Notes under the pieces: model-generated | Databases searched by the model: none | What the model was told of the DNA's origin: nothing | What the model saw: only the letters and a program-made list of their open reading frames with translations | Position numbers and translations under genes: made by a program | NCBI GenBank assembly: GCA_964195005.1 | Contig: CAXMOO010000057.1 | Coordinates: 1 to 7,261, forward strand | Origin: JAUXLW01 sp964195005 | Lineage (GTDB): Bacteria > Actinomycetota > Acidimicrobiia > Spongiisociales > SHLN01 | Direction of reading: 5' to 3' | DNA length: 7,261 nt | In this document: positions 5,208 through 7,261 of the stretch, piece by piece | Layout of the letters: each line of letters opens with the position of its first letter | Numbering within the stretch: position 1 is the first letter of the stretch

Positions 5208-7261
5208 CATCTCCAGCGGGCTCCGTCGAAGTCTCGCCGGAGACCGCCACACCCGGCACCCTCCAGGCCACCCTGAGGACGTTGCGCAACCCGCTGTGGC
5301 TGGTGGGGCTTGTCAGCCTGGTCATTTTCTTCATCCTCCGACCCGACCTGATCTTCCAGAACAACACCCCCTCGGGAGGAGACATGGGGGCGCACGTCCT
5401 GGTTCCGGCCTACCTGCGAGACAACCTCCTGCCCAACCTTCGGGTGGCAGGCTGGAGTAACGATTGGTTTGCCGGCTTCCCCATCCTCTATTTCTACTTT
5501 CCTTTGCCGGCCTTGACGATTGTTCTTCTCGACGTCGTGCTGGCCTACGGGGTTGCCTTCAAGCTGGGAACCATTCTCGGCTTGTTGGCGATGCCATTTG
5601 GCTCTTACTTTCTCGCCAAACAGGCCGGCGCCCCCCGGCTGGTGGCGACGATGGCCGGCGTCGCCGGAGGAACCTTTGTCCTAATGGAGAGCTACGCCAT
5701 CTACGGCGGCAATATCAAGTCGACGCTGGCGGGTGAGTATTCGTACTCCTGGGCGATGGCCTTCGGACTCTTCTATCTCGGGGCGCTGCTCAGGGACAGC
5801 AAGACCGAACGGCGTTTCAGTCCGCTGGCCGCGTTGATGCTGGCCGGGATGGCGCTGTCGCACATCATCCCGACCATCGTGATCGGGGGAGCATCGGTCC
5901 TGTTACTGCTCTACCGGCGCCGCGCCCATGTGTTGACCGCATGGTTCCTCGGGTTCGCATTGGCAGCTTTCTGGGTCATTCCGCTCTTCGCCACGATTGG
6001 CTTCACGACGGACATGAATTTCCAGCCGTTACGCGGGTTCGACGCGCTCAGCGGCGGACCCATCCCCACCGAGCTGTGGCCGTTGCTTCCGCTCGCCGCC
6101 ATCGGGTTGGGTTGGGCGTTGTGGAAGCGTTACGCCGTGCAGGTCGTAGCAGTGATGATGGTTGTTCCCTTGCTGGCATACCCGCTGCTGAGCGGCAAGT
6201 TATGGAACGGCCGGTTGCTTCCCATGTGGTTCTACGGGGTCTTCTTTTTCGCCGGACTGGCTGTAGGGCTCGGGTTGCTCACGGTGGTCCGCTGGGCCCC
6301 CAGACACCGGGCAGTACTGGTGGTTGCCGCCATCGGTGGGACCGCCCTGCTGGTTCTGCCGACCGCCAGTGGGCTCGAGCAGAGCAGCGGGTGGGCAGAG
6401 TGGAATTACAGCGGCTACGAGAACAAACCAGTCGGGGGAAACTCGGCCTGGCTGGAGTACAACCAGCTCATCGAAACCGTGGATGCGCTTCCTCCAGGAC
6501 GGATCATGTGGGAAGCCAACTCCGACATGGACAGGTACGGCACTCCCATGGCCCTGATGTTGTTTCCATTCTGGAGCGACGAGCACCCCTCAATGGAAGG
6601 CCTGTTATTCGAGTCTTCGTTGACAACTCCCTTCCACTTTCTCAACGCGGCCGAGATGAGTCAGCGACCATCGAATCCGATTCCCGGGCTTCCATACAAA
6701 GGGTTCGACCTTGACAGGGGACTGGAGCACATGCTGCTATTCAACGTTCGCTACTACGTTACGTTCACCGAGGATGCCACCACCGCCGCCCAGGCCCACT
6801 CTGGATACCGGCAGATCGCTGTGGCTTCGCCGTGGACGATATTTGAGCTTCCCGACAGCTCGCTGGTCGATGTCGCCCGGTTCACGCCTGCCATTTACGA
6901 GCCCAGCGACGACGTGGGAGTACTCAAGCGAGCCAGTCTGATATTTTCCGAGAGGGAGCTCGATGACTTCTTCAACGGAGCCGTTGAATGGCACAACGAC
7001 ATCGATACCCTCGACCACTGGTTGGTAGAAACTGGGCCCGCCGACTGGCCTCGCGTGTCACAAGGCTTGGAGGGGCTCGCCAATACTGCGTCAATCGCCG
7101 GGGGAGGCTCGGTAAGCAACGTTGTGCTGGAGGACCACAAGATCTCATTCGATACGACCGCGGTGGGTGTCCCCCACATGGTTAAGGTTTCTTTCTTTCC
7201 GAATTGGAAGGTGAGTGGGGCCGACGGACCCTTCCGCTCCGCTCCTGCGTTCATGGTCGTA
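5204..7261 (+). CDS. GT-C-like polytopic membrane glycosyltransferase (PTPS-related/YfhO-like), 3' truncated by window end
   Basis: Reading from the GTG at 5204 there is no stop through the last base, giving 686 residues of an incomplete protein. Residues 1-29 are hydrophilic. The first helix (~30-46) is followed by a large loop with GGDMGAH (D60, H64) and a WSNDWFAGFPILYFYFPLP stretch (84-102), typical of GT-C transferases and the membrane family called 6-pyruvoyl-tetrahydropterin synthase-related. About eight more hydrophobic segments follow to ~388, including a GEYSYSWA motif (177-184) and ALSHIIPT (217-224). A soluble extracytoplasmic domain starts near 395, with PGRIMWE (431-437), GTPMAL (446-451), FNVRYYV (513-519) and FFPNWKV (664-670), the last resembling YfhO. 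It probably moves sugars from a lipid-linked donor in the envelope; donor and acceptor are unknown. The GTGA overlap with the zinc-ribbon gene suggests translational coupling. Confidence 0.82.
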   Translation, partial: MTSPAGSVEVSPETATPGTLQATLRTLRNPLWLVGLVSLVIFFILRPDLIFQNNTPSGGDMGAHVLVPAYLRDNLLPNLRVAGWSNDWFAGFPILYFYFPLPALTIVLLDVVLAYGVAFKLGTILGLLAMPFGSYFLAKQAGAPRLVATMAGVAGGTFVLMESYAIYGGNIKSTLAGEYSYSWAMAFGLFYLGALLRDSKTERRFSPLAALMLAGMALSHIIPTIVIGGASVLLLLYRRRAHVLTAWFLGFALAAFWVIPLFATIGFTTDMNFQPLRGFDALSGGPIPTELWPLLPLAAIGLGWALWKRYAVQVVAVMMVVPLLAYPLLSGKLWNGRLLPMWFYGVFFFAGLAVGLGLLTVVRWAPRHRAVLVVAAIGGTALLVLPTASGLEQSSGWAEWNYSGYENKPVGGNSAWLEYNQLIETVDALPPGRIMWEANSDMDRYGTPMALMLFPFWSDEHPSMEGLLFESSLTTPFHFLNAAEMSQRPSNPIPGLPYKGFDLDRGLEHMLLFNVRYYVTFTEDATTAAQAHSGYRQIAVASPWTIFELPDSSLVDVARFTPAIYEPSDDVGVLKRASLIFSERELDDFFNGAVEWHNDIDTLDHWLVETGPADWPRVSQGLEGLANTASIAGGGSVSNVVLEDHKISFDTTAVGVPHMVKVSFFPNWKVSGADGPFRSAPAFMVV

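Noticed and set aside
5941..6714. Plus-strand open frame of 257 codons
   Set aside because: It is Arg/His-rich and out of frame with the GT-C-like gene, whose translation through this region has proper membrane helices and motifs.
1..7261. Search by eye for CRISPR repeats, insertion sequences, tRNA/rRNA genes or long direct repeats
   Set aside because: None seen; nearly every base is explained by seven tightly packed plus-strand genes.

Overview
This GC-rich window reads as one co-directional, plus-strand gene run from a high-GC actinobacterium. Small genes matching the actinobacterial families DUF5719 and DUF3499 support this. The gene style (very large GT2 and GT-C-like membrane proteins, GTG starts, tight overlaps) suggests Acidimicrobiia or a relative, but that finer placement is inference. 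No rRNA, tRNA, mobile element, CRISPR array or attachment site is visible.

Layout: (1) 40-2754, a large GT2-type glycosyltransferase fused to a polytopic membrane half; its frame is open to base 1, so its true start may lie outside. (2) 2751-4046, a secreted or membrane-anchored DUF5719-type protein. (3) 4043-4420, a membrane-tethered thioredoxin-fold protein with CPNC. (4) 4460-4708, a DUF3499-type small protein. (5) 4708-5013, a small Cys-containing protein with the RCGK...C..CPHGPYWYAYW signature. (6) 5025-5207, a 60-residue TFIIS-like zinc ribbon. (7) 5204 to the end of the window, a GT-C-like (PTPS-related/YfhO-like) membrane protein of at least 686 residues, cut by the window edge while still open.

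Four of the six junctions overlap by one or four bases (ATGA, GTGA, TAGTG, GTGA). The other two gaps are 11 and 39 bases, so the run looks like one transcript with translational coupling. Genes 1 and 7 are probably envelope sugar transferases that share a C-terminal extracytoplasmic domain pattern. Genes 2 and 3 look like an exported accessory protein and a thiol-redox protein. Genes 4-6 form an unusual run of three tiny putative metal-binding proteins. The overall theme is envelope glycan assembly, with a regulatory or metal-binding insert of unknown role. Nothing here proves a new system. The best leads are the shared domain of the two transferases, the redox pair, and the tiny Cys-rich trio.
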